DNA of 64,000 nucleotides, taken from the NCBI GenBank assembly GCA_029237815.1, contig JAQZBP010000001.1, positions 1 through 64,000 of the forward strand, given 5' to 3'. Under the pieces are notes generated by a model that made no database searches, was not told where the DNA came from, and was given only the letters and a program-made list of their open reading frames with translations. Source of the stretch: Moraxellaceae bacterium. Lineage in GTDB: Bacteria > Pseudomonadota > Gammaproteobacteria > Pseudomonadales > Moraxellaceae. The number at the start of each line of letters is the position of its first letter. Within the stretch, counting starts at the first letter, position 1. This document shows, piece by piece, positions 1 through 9,699 of the stretch. The translations under genes and the position numbers were made by a program.

Positions 1-227
1 GCGGCACGCTTGGTGCCCACGAACAGCACCTTGTTCTTGTTCGAGGCCAGCTTGTTGACGTAGTTCAGCGCGTCATTCAGGGCCGGAACGGTGTGCTCGA
101 GGTTGATGATGTGGATCTTGTTACGGGCGCCGAAGATGAACGGGGCCATCTTGGGGTTCCAGAAACGGGTCTGGTGACCGAAATGCGCGCCAGCCTGCAA
201 CAGCTCGCGCATGGTGACTTGTGCCAT
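1..227 (-). CDS. rpsB: 30S ribosomal protein S2 (N-terminal part, gene runs off the window)
   Basis: The minus-strand frame begins [20 protein letters not shown] and continues with the [20 protein letters not shown] block that is diagnostic of S2. S2 joins the small ribosomal subunit late in assembly and is needed for S1 binding. Only the first 75 residues are present, and the 3' end lies beyond base 1. The start ATG is preceded by a GGAG-type ribosome binding site. The gene diverges from map, which is the usual rpsB/map arrangement in gammaproteobacteria; tsf is expected next, outside the window. Confidence 0.97.
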   Translation of the reverse strand, partial: MAQVTMRELLQAGAHFGHQTRFWNPKMAPFIFGARNKIHIINLEHTVPALNDALNYVNKLASNKNKVLFVGTKRA

Positions 228-386
228 GACTAACTCCGGTTTGGGTTGTGCGTCCACCTGTCCCGCCTGCCAACCTTCCTTTCTCAGAAGGCACCCGGCA
301 GTACGTGTCGACTAGGTGTGCGATTTTTGGGATGCAGCTCGTCGGTTTTTCCTTATACGACAGGGGTTTGCCGAAAAGCGCCGCGC

Positions 387-415
387 TTTATACCATAGAC
401 CCCTTTTCGCCTCAA
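387..415 (-). promoter_or_regulatory. Probable sigma-70 promoter of rpsB
   Basis: On the minus strand TTGAGG (410-415) and TATAAA (387-392) are separated by exactly 17 bp, close to the sigma-70 consensus. Transcription would start near 380 and leave a leader of about 150 nt before the rpsB ATG at 227. A leader of that length is where S2 autoregulation acts in other gammaproteobacteria. The start point is inferred. Confidence 0.6.
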
Positions 416-468
416 CCGTGGCAGCCCGCCGGCCCGGTCGACCTCCCCCATATGCGTGTAGTGGTGCC

Positions 469-1272
469 ATGAGCCAGCTGATCAAGACCCTTGAAGACAT
501 CGAAGGCATGCGCACTGCCGGCCGACTGGCCGGCGAGGTGCTGGACTATATCGGCCCCTATGTCAGGCCCGGCGTTTCCACGGAGGAGCTGAACCGGCTC
601 TGCCATGACTACATCGTCAATGTTCAGGGCTGCATCCCCGCGCCGCTAAACTACGGAGCGGCACCAGGCCGCCCCGGCTTCCCCAAGTCCATCTGTACTT
701 CAGTCAACCACGTGGTCTGCCACGGCATACCCAGCGAGACCAAGACTCTGAAAGACGGCGACATCGTGAATATCGACGTCACCGTCATCAAGGATGGCTA
801 CCACGGGGATACCAGCAAGATGTTCGTCGCGGGCAAGGCCTCCATCCTGGCCGAGCGCCTGATCCGGGTGACGCAGGAGTGCATGTACCGGGGGATTGCC
901 GTGGTGAGGCCGGGCGCACGCCTGGGAGATATCGGTCACGCCATTCAGAAACACGCCGAATCCAACCGCTTTTCCGTGGTGCGCGACTTCTGCGGCCATG
1001 GCATCGGCAAGGTCTTCCACGAGGAGCCACAGGTACTGCATTACGGGCAGGCCGGTGCCGGCATGGAGCTCAAGGCCGGCATGATTTTCACCATCGAGCC
1101 GATGATCAATGCCGGCTCCTATCACACCAAGATCCTGCCTGACGGGTGGACTGCAGTGACCAAGGACCACAAGCTGTCTGCCCAGTGGGAACATACCGTG
1201 CTCGTCACACAGGACGGAGTGGAAATCCTCACCGCCCGCAGCGAAGAAGACCTCAGCTTTCTTGCCGTCTGA
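469..1272 (+). CDS. map: Type I methionine aminopeptidase
   Basis: Removes the initiator methionine from nascent proteins in the cytoplasm using a dinuclear metal centre. The 267-residue protein has the complete pita-bread-fold metal ligand set: Asp103 (NIDVTV), Asp114 (HGDTS), His177 (FCGHGIG), Glu210 (FTIEPM) and Glu241 (WEHTV), plus the catalytic-pocket His85 (HVVCHGIP). The reading frame stays open to 316, but the ATG at 469 gives the standard N-terminus MSQLIKTLEDIEGMRTAGRL, so I use it. It diverges from rpsB and is followed 15 bp later by glnD, probably co-transcribed. Confidence 0.96.
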   Translation: MSQLIKTLEDIEGMRTAGRLAGEVLDYIGPYVRPGVSTEELNRLCHDYIVNVQGCIPAPLNYGAAPGRPGFPKSICTSVNHVVCHGIPSETKTLKDGDIVNIDVTVIKDGYHGDTSKMFVAGKASILAERLIRVTQECMYRGIAVVRPGARLGDIGHAIQKHAESNRFSVVRDFCGHGIGKVFHEEPQVLHYGQAGAGMELKAGMIFTIEPMINAGSYHTKILPDGWTAVTKDHKLSAQWEHTVLVTQDGVEILTARSEEDLSFLAV

Positions 1273-1287
1273 CACAGGAACCGCCTC

Positions 1288-3963
1288 ATGAATGCCGCCC
1301 TCGACCTTGCTTTTGATACTGAGCTCTTCGATGCAAAAGCCCTCGAGAATGGCGACAAATTGCCCCGTGCTGCCTATCGCGAGGCACTGAAAAAGGCACG
1401 CGAGGTACTGTTCGAGCGCTTTCAGGCTGGAGAAGACATCCGCAAGCTGGTGTGTGCCCGCGCCTGGGTCTGTGACCAGTTGCTGGCTCATGCGTGGCAC
1501 GGGCTCGGCCTGGGTGGCCTCAACGACGTGGCGCTGCTGGCGGTCGGCGGCTACGGTCGCGGCGAGCTGCATCCTGGCTCCGACATCGATGTCATGATCC
1601 TCCACAGCCAGGAGCAGCTCGGCGATGCCGAGAGCACCGCCATCTCGGACTTCATCACGCTACTTTGGGATCTCGGCCTCGAGATCGGCGCCAGCGTGCG
1701 CTCGCTGTCGGAGTGCGTCGATGCAGCGCGCGAGGACATCACTATCGCCACCAACCTGATGGAATCGCGCACCATCACGGGCAACGAGCAGCTGCGCATC
1801 GAAATGCAGGCCATCACCGGCGCCGAGCACCTCTGGCCCGGCAAGGAATTCTTCAAGGCCAAGTGGGACGAGCAGATCGAGCGCCACGCCAAGCACAACA
1901 ACACCGAATACAACCTCGAACCAGACATCAAGAACGCTCCTGGCGGCCTGCGCGACATCCAGACCATCGCCTGGGTCGCCAAGCGCCACTTCGGCGCCGC
2001 CACGCTGGAAGACCTGGTGGGTCACGGCTTCCTGACCGAGGCCGAATACCGCCAGCTCTCCGAGGGCCTCGCGCTTCTCTGGCGCATCCGCTTCGCCCTG
2101 CACATGATCGCCGGCCGCAGCGAGAACCGCCTGCTCTTCGATTTCCAGCGCCAGGTTGCGCTGATGTTCGGCTATACCGACAGCAACGCAAACCGCGCCG
2201 TCGAGCAGCTCATGAAGGCCTATTATCGCGCTGCCATGAACATCTCCATGCTCAACGAGATGCTGCTGCAATATTTCGACGAGGCCATCCTCCGGGCGCA
2301 TGAATCCGCGGTGATCAAGCCGATCAATTCACGCTTCCAGCTACGTGACGGCTATATCGAGGCCACGCACAACGAGGTCTTCAAACGCACGCCCTCCGCC
2401 CTGATGGAAGTCTTCGTGCTGCTGGGCAATGACGCGGACATCATCGGCGTTCGTGCCAGCACCATCCGCCTCATCATGGAAAGCGCAGAGCTGATCGACG
2501 AAAAGTTCCGCAACGACATCCGCAACACGTCGCTGTTCATGGAGCTTTTGCGCTGCCAGCACGCGCTGTTTTCCTCACTGCGAAAGATGAAGCGCTACGG
2601 CGTGCTCGGCCGCTACATCCCGGCCTTCGGCGCCATCATCGGCCAGATGCAATATGACCTCTTCCACATCTATACCGTGGACGCGCACACCCTTCTGGTG
2701 CTGAAGAACATGCGCCGCTTCCGCTACCCGGAGGTGGAGGAGAAGTTCCCGGTGGTGGCCAAGGTCGCCCAGCGCCTGCCCAAGATCGAGCTGCTTTACC
2801 TCGCCGGCCTTTTCCACGACATCGCCAAGGGCCGCGGTGGCGACCACTCCGAACTCGGCGCCGTGGATGCGCACGACTTCTGCCTGCACCACGGGCTTGG
2901 CAAGTGGGACGCCAACCTCGTGGCATGGCTCGCGCAGAGCCACCTCATCATGTCCATGACGGCGCAGAAGAAGGATGTCTCCGACCCCGACGTCATCAAC
3001 GAGTTCGCGCAGAAAGTCGGCGACATTGTCCACCTGGACTACCTGTACGCGCTGACGGTGGCCGACATCTGCGCCACTAACCCGACGCTATGGAATTCCT
3101 GGCGCGCCTCACTGCTGCGCCAGCTTTACACGCAGACCAAGCGCGCCATCCGGCGCGGCCTCGGCAACCCCATCGACAAGCAGGAGTGGATCGCCGAGAC
3201 CCGTAACGCCGCCATGGAAATCCTCGAGAACGAGAACGTGGTGGAGGCGGACGCTAACCGCATATGGGACCAGCTCGGCGACGACTACTTCCTGCGCGAG
3301 AGCGCCGAGGACATTGCCTGGCACACCAAGGCCATCCTGCAGCATCCGCAGAACGACGGGCCGCTGGTGCTGGTTCGGCAAAGCCATAGCGAGCAGTTCG
3401 AGGGCGCCACGCAGATCTTCGTGTATACCCAGGACATGCCGAACCTGTTCGCCGCCTCCGTGGCCGCGCTCGACCAGCTGCACCTCACGGTGATGGATGC
3501 GCGCATCATCACCGCGCAAAGCCGCTTCTCGCTCGACAGCTATATCGTGCTGGACGAGAACGGCGAATCGATCCAGGACCCTTCGCGCCTGGAGCACATC
3601 CGGGAAAACCTGGTGCGTACGCTCTCGCACCCCGACCGCTTCCCCGAAATCGTGCAGCGTCGCATGCCCCGCCAGCTCAAGCACTTCGACGTCAAGACGC
3701 AGATCAACATCAGCCAGGACATGGCCAACGGGCGCACGATTGTCGAAGTCATCACGCTGGACCGCCCCGGTCTGCTGGCGCGCATCGGCCGCCTCTTCAT
3801 GGAGTGCGACGTGGTGCTGCAGAATGCGCGCATCGCCACCCTCGGCGAACGCGCCGAGGACGTCTTCTTCATTACCGACAAGCAGCAGCAACCGATCACC
3901 GATCCGGAACGCTGCGAAAAGATGGCGCTGCTGCTGCGCGACCAGCTGGACCAGGCGGCCTGA
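1288..3963 (+). CDS. glnD: Bifunctional [protein-PII] uridylyltransferase / uridylyl-removing enzyme
   Basis: Senses glutamine and modifies PII proteins (GlnB/GlnK), so it sits at the top of the nitrogen-status cascade. The 891-residue length is normal. Domains in order: nucleotidyltransferase with GGYGRGELHPGSDIDV around residues 87-102 (catalytic Asp99/Asp101); a PII-uridylyltransferase linker; an HD domain with His510-Asp511 (FHDIAKGRGGDHSELG) that removes UMP; then two C-terminal ACT domains from about residue 690 and 815 that bind glutamine. CAGGAA lies about 9 bp before the ATG. The gene follows map closely, as in Pseudomonas and Escherichia. Confidence 0.97.
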   Translation: MNAALDLAFDTELFDAKALENGDKLPRAAYREALKKAREVLFERFQAGEDIRKLVCARAWVCDQLLAHAWHGLGLGGLNDVALLAVGGYGRGELHPGSDIDVMILHSQEQLGDAESTAISDFITLLWDLGLEIGASVRSLSECVDAAREDITIATNLMESRTITGNEQLRIEMQAITGAEHLWPGKEFFKAKWDEQIERHAKHNNTEYNLEPDIKNAPGGLRDIQTIAWVAKRHFGAATLEDLVGHGFLTEAEYRQLSEGLALLWRIRFALHMIAGRSENRLLFDFQRQVALMFGYTDSNANRAVEQLMKAYYRAAMNISMLNEMLLQYFDEAILRAHESAVIKPINSRFQLRDGYIEATHNEVFKRTPSALMEVFVLLGNDADIIGVRASTIRLIMESAELIDEKFRNDIRNTSLFMELLRCQHALFSSLRKMKRYGVLGRYIPAFGAIIGQMQYDLFHIYTVDAHTLLVLKNMRRFRYPEVEEKFPVVAKVAQRLPKIELLYLAGLFHDIAKGRGGDHSELGAVDAHDFCLHHGLGKWDANLVAWLAQSHLIMSMTAQKKDVSDPDVINEFAQKVGDIVHLDYLYALTVADICATNPTLWNSWRASLLRQLYTQTKRAIRRGLGNPIDKQEWIAETRNAAMEILENENVVEADANRIWDQLGDDYFLRESAEDIAWHTKAILQHPQNDGPLVLVRQSHSEQFEGATQIFVYTQDMPNLFAASVAALDQLHLTVMDARIITAQSRFSLDSYIVLDENGESIQDPSRLEHIRENLVRTLSHPDRFPEIVQRRMPRQLKHFDVKTQINISQDMANGRTIVEVITLDRPGLLARIGRLFMECDVVLQNARIATLGERAEDVFFITDKQQQPITDPERCEKMALLLRDQLDQAA

Positions 3964-3993
3964 GGCCGACTCCACCACACGGAATAGCGATAC

Positions 3994-5184
3994 ATGAGCC
4001 CCGATATCAACCGCCTGCAGGCTTATCCCTTCGAGAAGCTGGCGCAGCTCTTCAAGGGCACGACTCCGCCCGCGGCGCTACGCCCCATAGCCCTGTCGAT
4101 CGGCGAGCCCAAGCATCCCGCGCCGGAGTTCATCAAGGAGTGCCTGGCGAGCAACATGGGTGGCCTTTCAATCTACCCGACCACCAAGGGCATTCCGGAG
4201 CTGCGCGCGGCCATCGGCGCCTGGCTGAAAGCGCGTTTCGCGCTGGATCGCATCGACGCCGACAGCGAAGTCCTGCCGGTGAACGGCACGCGCGAAGCGC
4301 TGTTCTCCTTTACGCAGGCCGTAGTGGATCGTGCGACCAAGCCGCTCGTGGTCATGCCCGATCCGTTCTACCAGATCTACGAAGGCGCAGCCCTCCTCGC
4401 CGGTGCGGAGCCCTACTTCCTGCCCTGCTCGAGCGGCAACCGTTTCATTCCGGACTATGACGCCGTGCCGGATGACGTCTGGGAGCGGACGCAACTGCTG
4501 TTCGTGTGCTCGCCCGGCAATCCGACCGGGGCGGTCACCGATGCCGCGACGCTGGAAAAGCTTATCGCGCTGGCGGAACGCTTCGATTTCGTCATCGCCT
4601 CCGACGAGTGTTATTCGGAGATCTACTTCAATGAAGACTGTCCGCCGGTCGGCCTGCTGCAGGTCTGTGCCGCGATGGGCCGCCACGACTACAGGCGCTG
4701 CGTGGTCTTTCACTCGCTGTCCAAGCGATCCAATCTGCCCGGCATGCGCTCAGGCTTCGTTGCCGGCGATGCCAGCCTCCTCGGCCCCTACCTCCTGTAC
4801 CGCACCTACCACGGCTCGGCGATGCCGCTGCAGCATCAGCGCGCCTCCATCGCCGCCTGGGGCAATGAAGCGCACGTGCTGGACAATCGCCGGCAATACC
4901 GCGCCAAGTTCGCCGCTGTCGGTGAAATCCTGGACGGTGCCCTGCCTCTGGCCATGCCCGATGCGGGCTTCTATTTCTGGGCCGCGACACCTATTCCCGA
5001 CGACGAGTTTGCGCGTCGTCTGTACGCCGAGACCCATGTCACCGTCCTCCCCGGCCGCTTCCTCGGGCGGGAGGTGGACGGAGTGAACCCCGGCGCGGGC
5101 TATGTGCGCATGGCCCTCGTGGCATCGCTCGAGGAGTGCAGCGAGGCTGCACGCCGGATTCGCGAATTCGTGAAAGGCCTGTGA
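3994..5184 (+). CDS. dapC: Succinyldiaminopimelate transaminase
   Basis: PLP-dependent class I/II aminotransferase of 396 residues that makes N-succinyl-LL-2,6-diaminopimelate in the succinylase branch of lysine/DAP synthesis. The N-terminus (SIGEPKHPAPEFIKE), the SPGNPTGAV motif and the PLP-binding lysine (Lys244 in SLSKRSNLPGMRSG) are intact. Assignment as DapC rather than a general aminotransferase rests on the N-terminal MSPDINRLQAYPFEKL signature and on dapD lying directly downstream. It starts 30 bp after glnD, probably in one transcript. Confidence 0.93.
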   Translation: MSPDINRLQAYPFEKLAQLFKGTTPPAALRPIALSIGEPKHPAPEFIKECLASNMGGLSIYPTTKGIPELRAAIGAWLKARFALDRIDADSEVLPVNGTREALFSFTQAVVDRATKPLVVMPDPFYQIYEGAALLAGAEPYFLPCSSGNRFIPDYDAVPDDVWERTQLLFVCSPGNPTGAVTDAATLEKLIALAERFDFVIASDECYSEIYFNEDCPPVGLLQVCAAMGRHDYRRCVVFHSLSKRSNLPGMRSGFVAGDASLLGPYLLYRTYHGSAMPLQHQRASIAAWGNEAHVLDNRRQYRAKFAAVGEILDGALPLAMPDAGFYFWAATPIPDDEFARRLYAETHVTVLPGRFLGREVDGVNPGAGYVRMALVASLEECSEAARRIREFVKGL

Positions 5185-5320
5185 GGGTGCAAGGCTTCCG
5201 CCTCCCTGCATGGCCTGGAACAAAGCCGTTATTGGTGGTTGGCACCCGGGCAGCGCCGCGGGCATGCGCCGGCAAAACATCCACCAGCCAGTTTTTTAGT
5301 TTGATTAACCGGAGCCCCAA

Positions 5321-6145
5321 ATGAGCCTGCAGCAACTGATTGAAGACGCCTTCGAGCGCCGCACCGAATTCTCCCCGTCAAACGCGCCCGCCGACGTGCG
5401 CAACGCCGTCAACGAGGCCCTGGCCGCCCTCGACGCCGGCGCCTTGCGCGTAGCGGAAAAGGTCAATGGCGAATGGCAGGTCAACCAGTGGCTGAAGAAG
5501 GCCGTGCTGCTGTCCTTCCGCCTCAATGACAATGCCCCCATCGCGGGTGGCGGCGGCATGCAGTTCTTCGACAAGGTCGAAACCAAGTTCGCCCACTGGA
5601 CCGCCGAGCAGTTCCAGAAGGCCGGCATCCGCGTGGTGCCGCCGGCCGTGGCCCGCCGCGGCTCCTTCATCGCCCGCAACACCGTGCTGATGCCCTCCTA
5701 CGTCAACATCGGCGCCTACGTCGACGAGGGCACCATGGTCGACACCTGGGCCACCGTGGGCTCCTGCGCCCAGATCGGCAAGAACGTGCACCTCTCCGGC
5801 GGCGTCGGCATCGGCGGCGTGCTGGAGCCACTGCAGGCCAACCCCACCATCATCGAGGACAACTGCTTCATCGGCGCGCGTTCCGAAGTCGTGGAAGGCG
5901 TGATCATCGGTGAAGGCTCGGTGCTGTCCATGGGCGTGTTCATTGGCCAATCCACTCCGATCTACAACCGCGAAACCGGCGAGATCAGCTACGGCCGCGT
6001 GCCGGCCGGCTCGGTCGTGGTGGCGGGCTCGCTGCCGCGCGACAACGGCCGCTACAGCCTGACCTGCGCCGTGATCGTGAAGCAGGTCGACGCCCAGACC
6101 CGCAGCAAGACCTCGGTCAACGACCTGCTGCGCCTGGCCGACTGA
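5321..6145 (+). CDS. dapD: 2,3,4,5-tetrahydropyridine-2,6-dicarboxylate N-succinyltransferase
   Basis: Transfers succinyl from succinyl-CoA to tetrahydrodipicolinate, the step just before DapC. The 274-residue protein has an N-terminal helical part followed by left-handed beta-helix hexapeptide repeats, visible as [40 protein letters not shown] and [20 protein letters not shown]. Length and motifs match the E. coli-type trimeric enzyme. A 136-bp gap separates it from dapC; CCGGAG precedes the ATG. Confidence 0.96.
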   Translation: MSLQQLIEDAFERRTEFSPSNAPADVRNAVNEALAALDAGALRVAEKVNGEWQVNQWLKKAVLLSFRLNDNAPIAGGGGMQFFDKVETKFAHWTAEQFQKAGIRVVPPAVARRGSFIARNTVLMPSYVNIGAYVDEGTMVDTWATVGSCAQIGKNVHLSGGVGIGGVLEPLQANPTIIEDNCFIGARSEVVEGVIIGEGSVLSMGVFIGQSTPIYNRETGEISYGRVPAGSVVVAGSLPRDNGRYSLTCAVIVKQVDAQTRSKTSVNDLLRLAD

Positions 6146-6152
6146 AGCCGTC

Positions 6153-6503
6153 ATGACCACGATTTTTGGCATCAAGAATTGTGACACGATGAAAAAGGCC
6201 TTTGCCTGGCTCGAGGAAAACGGCGTCGCCTACGACTTCCACGACTACAAGAAATCCGGCATCGACGCCGCCACCCTCGCCCGCTGGGAAAAGGCCCTCG
6301 GCTGGGAAACCCTGCTCAACCGTCGCGGCACGACCTGGCGCAAGCTCGACGAGGCCACGCAGGCCTCGATCGACCGCGCCAGCGCCCTGCGCCTGATGCA
6401 GGAGCAACCCTCGCTGATCAAGCGACCAGTCCTCGAAAGTAAGGGAGTACTGCTGTGCGGGCTGGATGCCGAGGCCTGGCGCCAGGCGCTGCGCACGGCC
6501 TGA
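6153..6503 (+). CDS. ArsC/Spx-family thioredoxin-fold protein (YffB-like)
   Basis: A 116-residue protein of the arsenate-reductase-like (ArsC/YffB) family. It has the N-terminal single-cysteine site GIKNCDTMKKA (Cys10) and the family C-terminal block LIKRPVLESKGVLLCG. The family is structurally glutaredoxin-like. YffB-type members sit next to dap genes in many proteobacteria and are not proven arsenate reductases, so arsenate reduction is not claimed. It begins 7 bp after dapD and is almost certainly co-transcribed with it. Confidence 0.88.
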   Translation: MTTIFGIKNCDTMKKAFAWLEENGVAYDFHDYKKSGIDAATLARWEKALGWETLLNRRGTTWRKLDEATQASIDRASALRLMQEQPSLIKRPVLESKGVLLCGLDAEAWRQALRTA

Positions 6504-6599
6504 CCTTGTAACCGGGCATCCTGCCCTGAACGGCAGCGGCTTTCCGGCCGCTGCCGGACCCGGCTCCCGCCAGGAGCCGCCACGCCCAGGAGAATTCAA

Positions 6600-7313
6600 A
6601 TGCTGCGCAATCTCCCCCTTGTCATTGCCCTGCTCGGCGCCGGCCTTGCCGCGCCTGCGCTCGCCGACACGCCCCTTCCTTACCAGCGCGTGGGGTTTTC
6701 CACGGAAGTGTCGCGCGAGATTCCCAATGACCAGATGAACGCCACCCTGAGCGTGGAACTCTCGGACAAGGACGCCAGCCGCCTGGCCCAGCAGATGGCG
6801 ACGCTGATGAATGACGCCATGAAGAAGGCGGCCGCCTATCCCGCCGTCAAGACCACGAGCGGCAGCCAGAATACCTGGCCGATTTACGGCGCGGGCTTCA
6901 CCACCTCCAGCAAGCTGGAGGGCTGGCGCGGCCGTGCCGAGATCCGTCTGGAATCGAAAGACTTCAAGGCCGCCAGCGAACTCATCGCGAAGCTCCAGGA
7001 CAGGCTGCAGCTGAACGGCGTGACCTTCAGCGTATCGCCCGACACCCGGCGCAAGATCGAGGAAGCCATGACCGGCGAGGCTATCGCCGCCTTCCGCGCC
7101 CGTGCCGAAGCCGTGCGCGGCGCCTGGAACGCCAAGGGCTACCGCCTGGTCGACATGAACCTGGGCACCGCCGGCGGACCCATGCCCTATATGCCCATGG
7201 CACGCGCAATGAAGTCCATGGATGCGGCCGAGTCCGTGCCCACGCAGGACATGGCCGGCGGCGACACCCGCCTTGTGGTAAACGTATCCGGCAGCATTGA
7301 ACTGCAGCCCTGA
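6600..7313 (+). CDS. Periplasmic SIMPL-domain (DUF541) protein
   Basis: A 237-residue exported protein. Residues 1-22 form a Sec signal peptide ending ALA, followed by the SIMPL/DUF541 signature: VGFSTEVSREIPNDQMNATL near the N-terminus, the central GWRGRAEIRLESKDF and a C-terminal beta-rich part. Family members are periplasmic or outer-membrane associated; some affect oxidative stress, but no biochemical role is established. AGGAG lies about 8 bp before the ATG. It sits between the dap cluster and a dehydrogenase with no obvious functional link. Confidence 0.85.
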   Translation: MLRNLPLVIALLGAGLAAPALADTPLPYQRVGFSTEVSREIPNDQMNATLSVELSDKDASRLAQQMATLMNDAMKKAAAYPAVKTTSGSQNTWPIYGAGFTTSSKLEGWRGRAEIRLESKDFKAASELIAKLQDRLQLNGVTFSVSPDTRRKIEEAMTGEAIAAFRARAEAVRGAWNAKGYRLVDMNLGTAGGPMPYMPMARAMKSMDAAESVPTQDMAGGDTRLVVNVSGSIELQP

Positions 7314-7340
7314 CCCGACCGCCCCAGCGAGACCAGAACA

Positions 7341-8168
7341 ATGAGCAAGAATCGCTACTTCTTCGGCAAGAAGACCCTCATCACCGGCGCCGGCAGCGGT
7401 ATCGGCCGCGCCACGGCGTTCGAACTCGCTGGCGCCGGCGCCCACCTCATCCTCTGCGACCTCAACGGTGAAGCCGTGGAGCGCACCGCGACCATGGCGC
7501 GTGGCATGGGCGCCGAGGTGGAGACCCACATCGTCGACGTGTCCGACTGGGACGACATGCAGCGGCTGGCCGACAAGGTCCACAAGGCCCACGGTGCGCT
7601 CGACATCCTGGTCAACAATGCCGGCGTCGGCCTCGGCGGCGACTTCCTCAGCACGCCGATCGCGGACTGGCAGTGGGTGATCGGCATCAACCTGATGGGC
7701 GTGGTGCACGGCTGCAAGCTGTTCGCGCCGGCGATGGTCACGCGCAAGAGCGGCCACATCGTGAACGTGGCCTCTGCCGCGGGCTACTACGCGGCGCCGG
7801 ACATGACCGCCTACTCCGCGAGCAAACACGCCGTCATGGGTCTGACCGAAGCGCTACGCTCCGAGATGGCGGTGTATGACATCGGCGTCAGCGCGATCTG
7901 CCCTGGCATCATCAACACCAACATCGTGGCGACCGGACGCATGCACGGCTCGACCGGGCAGAACCAGGAAAAGCTTGCTGCCTTCTACCGCCGCCGCAAC
8001 TACGGCCCCGAGCATGTGGCCCGCGCCATCGCCGAGGCCATCGTACACAACCGCGCCGTGACGCCGGTAAGCCCCGAGGCCTGGATGCTCTACGGGGCCA
8101 AGCGCTTCACGCCCGGCCTCATGGACTGGTTCAGCAGCAGCCCCGTGCTGCGCAAGCTGCGCCCGTGA
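7341..8168 (+). CDS. Short-chain dehydrogenase/reductase
   Basis: A 275-residue NAD(P)-dependent oxidoreductase of the classical SDR type. It has the cofactor-binding TGAGSGIGRA motif, NNAGVG, the catalytic Ser in NVASAAGYYAAPDMTAY, and YSASK (Tyr/Lys pair). CDLNGE after beta-strand 2 suggests NAD(H) preference, by inference from the acidic residue. The extended C-terminus (about residues 245-275, rich in Trp/Phe) is seen in SDRs acting on hydrophobic substrates, but the substrate cannot be read from sequence. It ends just before a shared terminator. Confidence 0.88.
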   Translation: MSKNRYFFGKKTLITGAGSGIGRATAFELAGAGAHLILCDLNGEAVERTATMARGMGAEVETHIVDVSDWDDMQRLADKVHKAHGALDILVNNAGVGLGGDFLSTPIADWQWVIGINLMGVVHGCKLFAPAMVTRKSGHIVNVASAAGYYAAPDMTAYSASKHAVMGLTEALRSEMAVYDIGVSAICPGIINTNIVATGRMHGSTGQNQEKLAAFYRRRNYGPEHVARAIAEAIVHNRAVTPVSPEAWMLYGAKRFTPGLMDWFSSSPVLRKLRP

Positions 8169-8197
8169 GATAGCACCGGAGAAATCCGTCTGAAGAA

Positions 8198-8230
8198 ATG
8201 AAAAAGCCGGCAGAAGCCGGCTTTTTCATT
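8198..8230. terminator. Bidirectional rho-independent terminator
   Basis: A hairpin with stem AAAAAGCCGGC / GCCGGCTTTTT and a short AGAA-type loop has T-tracts on both strands. It separates the convergent dehydrogenase (+) and pdxJ (-) genes and would end both transcripts. Confidence 0.85.
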
Positions 8231-8251
8231 CCCGATTGCCGCCATCGGGCA

Positions 8252-8998
8252 TCAGGCGCCCAGCGTGGCTTCGAGGCGGGCCTGCTGCATCAGCGCCTTC
8301 ATTTCACGTACGGCACCAGCGAGCCCGGAGAACACCGCCCGGGCTACGATTGCATGCCCGATATTGAGTTCGTGGATATCCGGCAGCGCCGCGATGCGCC
8401 GGGTATTGTGGTAGTGCAGGCCGTGCCCGGCATTGACCACGAGCTTGCCGGCGGCATAGGTGACCGCGTCGCGGATACGGACAAACTCGGCATCTTCCTC
8501 TTCGCGGCTTTGTGCTTCCGCATAAGCGCCGGTGTGAATTTCGATGGTCGGCGCGCCGGCGCGAATCGCGGCATCGATCTGGCGCGCGTCGGCGTCAATG
8601 AACAGCGAGACGTCGATGCCCAGCTTGCCGAGGCGGTCGCAGGCAGCGCGGATCTTGTCGAACTGGCCGGCGACGTCGAGACCACCCTCGGTGGTGAGCT
8701 CCTCGCGCTTCTCCGGTACCAGGCACACATGGGCAGGGCGGATGACTTCGGCAAAGCGCAGCATCTCTTCGGTCACGGCCATCTCGAAGTTCATCCGCGT
8801 CTGCAGCAACTGGGCGATCAGCTGTACATCACGCTCCTGGATATGACGGCGATCCTCGCGCAGGTGCAGGGTGATGCCATCGGCACCGGACTCCTCCGCG
8901 ACAATCGCGGCCTGCACCGGATCGGGATAGCGCGTGCCGCGCGCCTGGCGCAGCGTCGCGACATGGTCGATGTTCACACCCAGCAGAATCGGTTTCAT
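8252..8998 (-). CDS. pdxJ: Pyridoxine 5'-phosphate synthase
   Basis: Condenses 1-deoxy-D-xylulose-5-phosphate with 3-amino-1-hydroxyacetone phosphate to form pyridoxine 5'-phosphate. The 248-residue TIM barrel starts [18 protein letters not shown], the hallmark of PdxJ, and has [16 protein letters not shown] (active-site Asp/Arg/His) and [11 protein letters not shown]. Its ATG overlaps the recO stop by 4 bp, so the two are translationally coupled, the conserved recO-pdxJ order of gammaproteobacteria. It is the last gene of the lepA-to-pdxJ operon. Confidence 0.96.
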   Translation of the reverse strand: MKPILLGVNIDHVATLRQARGTRYPDPVQAAIVAEESGADGITLHLREDRRHIQERDVQLIAQLLQTRMNFEMAVTEEMLRFAEVIRPAHVCLVPEKREELTTEGGLDVAGQFDKIRAACDRLGKLGIDVSLFIDADARQIDAAIRAGAPTIEIHTGAYAEAQSREEEDAEFVRIRDAVTYAAGKLVVNAGHGLHYHNTRRIAALPDIHELNIGHAIVARAVFSGLAGAVREMKALMQQARLEATLGA

Positions 8999-9687
8999 TT
9001 CAGGTCCTGTGCCGCAATGAAAAGTTCACGGCTCTTGAGGGGCTTGCTGCCGAGCAGACGGGCCAGGGCCATGCGGTGAATGCGCTTGGCGGCCTGCGCG
9101 GCGTCGGGGTCGCCGAAGTTTCCCTGAGCCAGCTTCAGGAGTACAGCGCCGGCAAAGGCTCCGGTCACGGCAGAGGTGCGCGTGAAGCCGCGCTCCGGAT
9201 AAAAATCGTAGGCCAGCGCTGCCGACACCGGCTCGCCCTGCTCGCTGTCATTACCGTAGTCGATGCCATAACCCAGGCCGTCCAGCAGGCTCATCTCGAA
9301 AGCGCGCAGCAGCGGTTCTGCCGCTTCCCCTTCGGCGAGCCGGCCCAGCACCTCCGCATAGGTGACGAACAGCCCGGGCTGTACCTCTTCACGGGGTAGC
9401 AGACGGATCAGGAGTTCGTTGAGATAAAAGCCGCTGAACAGGGCAGCGCCCGCCAGCATCAAAGCCGGCCCGGCACTTTCCACCTTGTTCAGGTTATGGA
9501 GCTCGCCCTGCCCGGCCACTTCGACGAGCAAGGGCTGGAAGAGCTGCGGTACGCCGGACTTGTTGCGGCGCCCGCCGCGCCAGACGCCGGACAGGCGCCC
9601 GGCTTCGGCCGTGAAGCATTCGACCAGCAGGCTGGTTTCGCGATACGCCCGGGTATGCAGGAAATAGGCATGCATCAGGGCGGCCAT
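8995..9687 (-). CDS. recO: DNA repair protein RecO
   Basis: A recombination mediator that anneals ssDNA and, with RecR (and RecF), loads RecA on SSB-coated gaps. At 230 residues it has the N-terminal OB-fold ([20 protein letters not shown] ... [20 protein letters not shown]) and the helical C-terminal domain. It lacks the four-cysteine zinc site found in some RecO proteins, as is common in gammaproteobacteria. It follows era by 12 bp and overlaps pdxJ by 4 bp. Confidence 0.93.
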   Translation of the reverse strand: MAALMHAYFLHTRAYRETSLLVECFTAEAGRLSGVWRGGRRNKSGVPQLFQPLLVEVAGQGELHNLNKVESAGPALMLAGAALFSGFYLNELLIRLLPREEVQPGLFVTYAEVLGRLAEGEAAEPLLRAFEMSLLDGLGYGIDYGNDSEQGEPVSAALAYDFYPERGFTRTSAVTGAFAGAVLLKLAQGNFGDPDAAQAAKRIHRMALARLLGSKPLKSRELFIAAQDLK

Positions 9688-9699
9688 GGCAATCCCGGC

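Noticed and set aside
6153-6503. Calling the ArsC-like protein an arsenate reductase
   Set aside because: The single-Cys YffB-type sequence and dap context do not show arsenic function; no ars genes nearby.
6117-7829. 570-codon open frame on the minus strand
   Set aside because: Spans antisense of three real plus-strand genes (ArsC-like, SIMPL, dehydrogenase) and has no domain.
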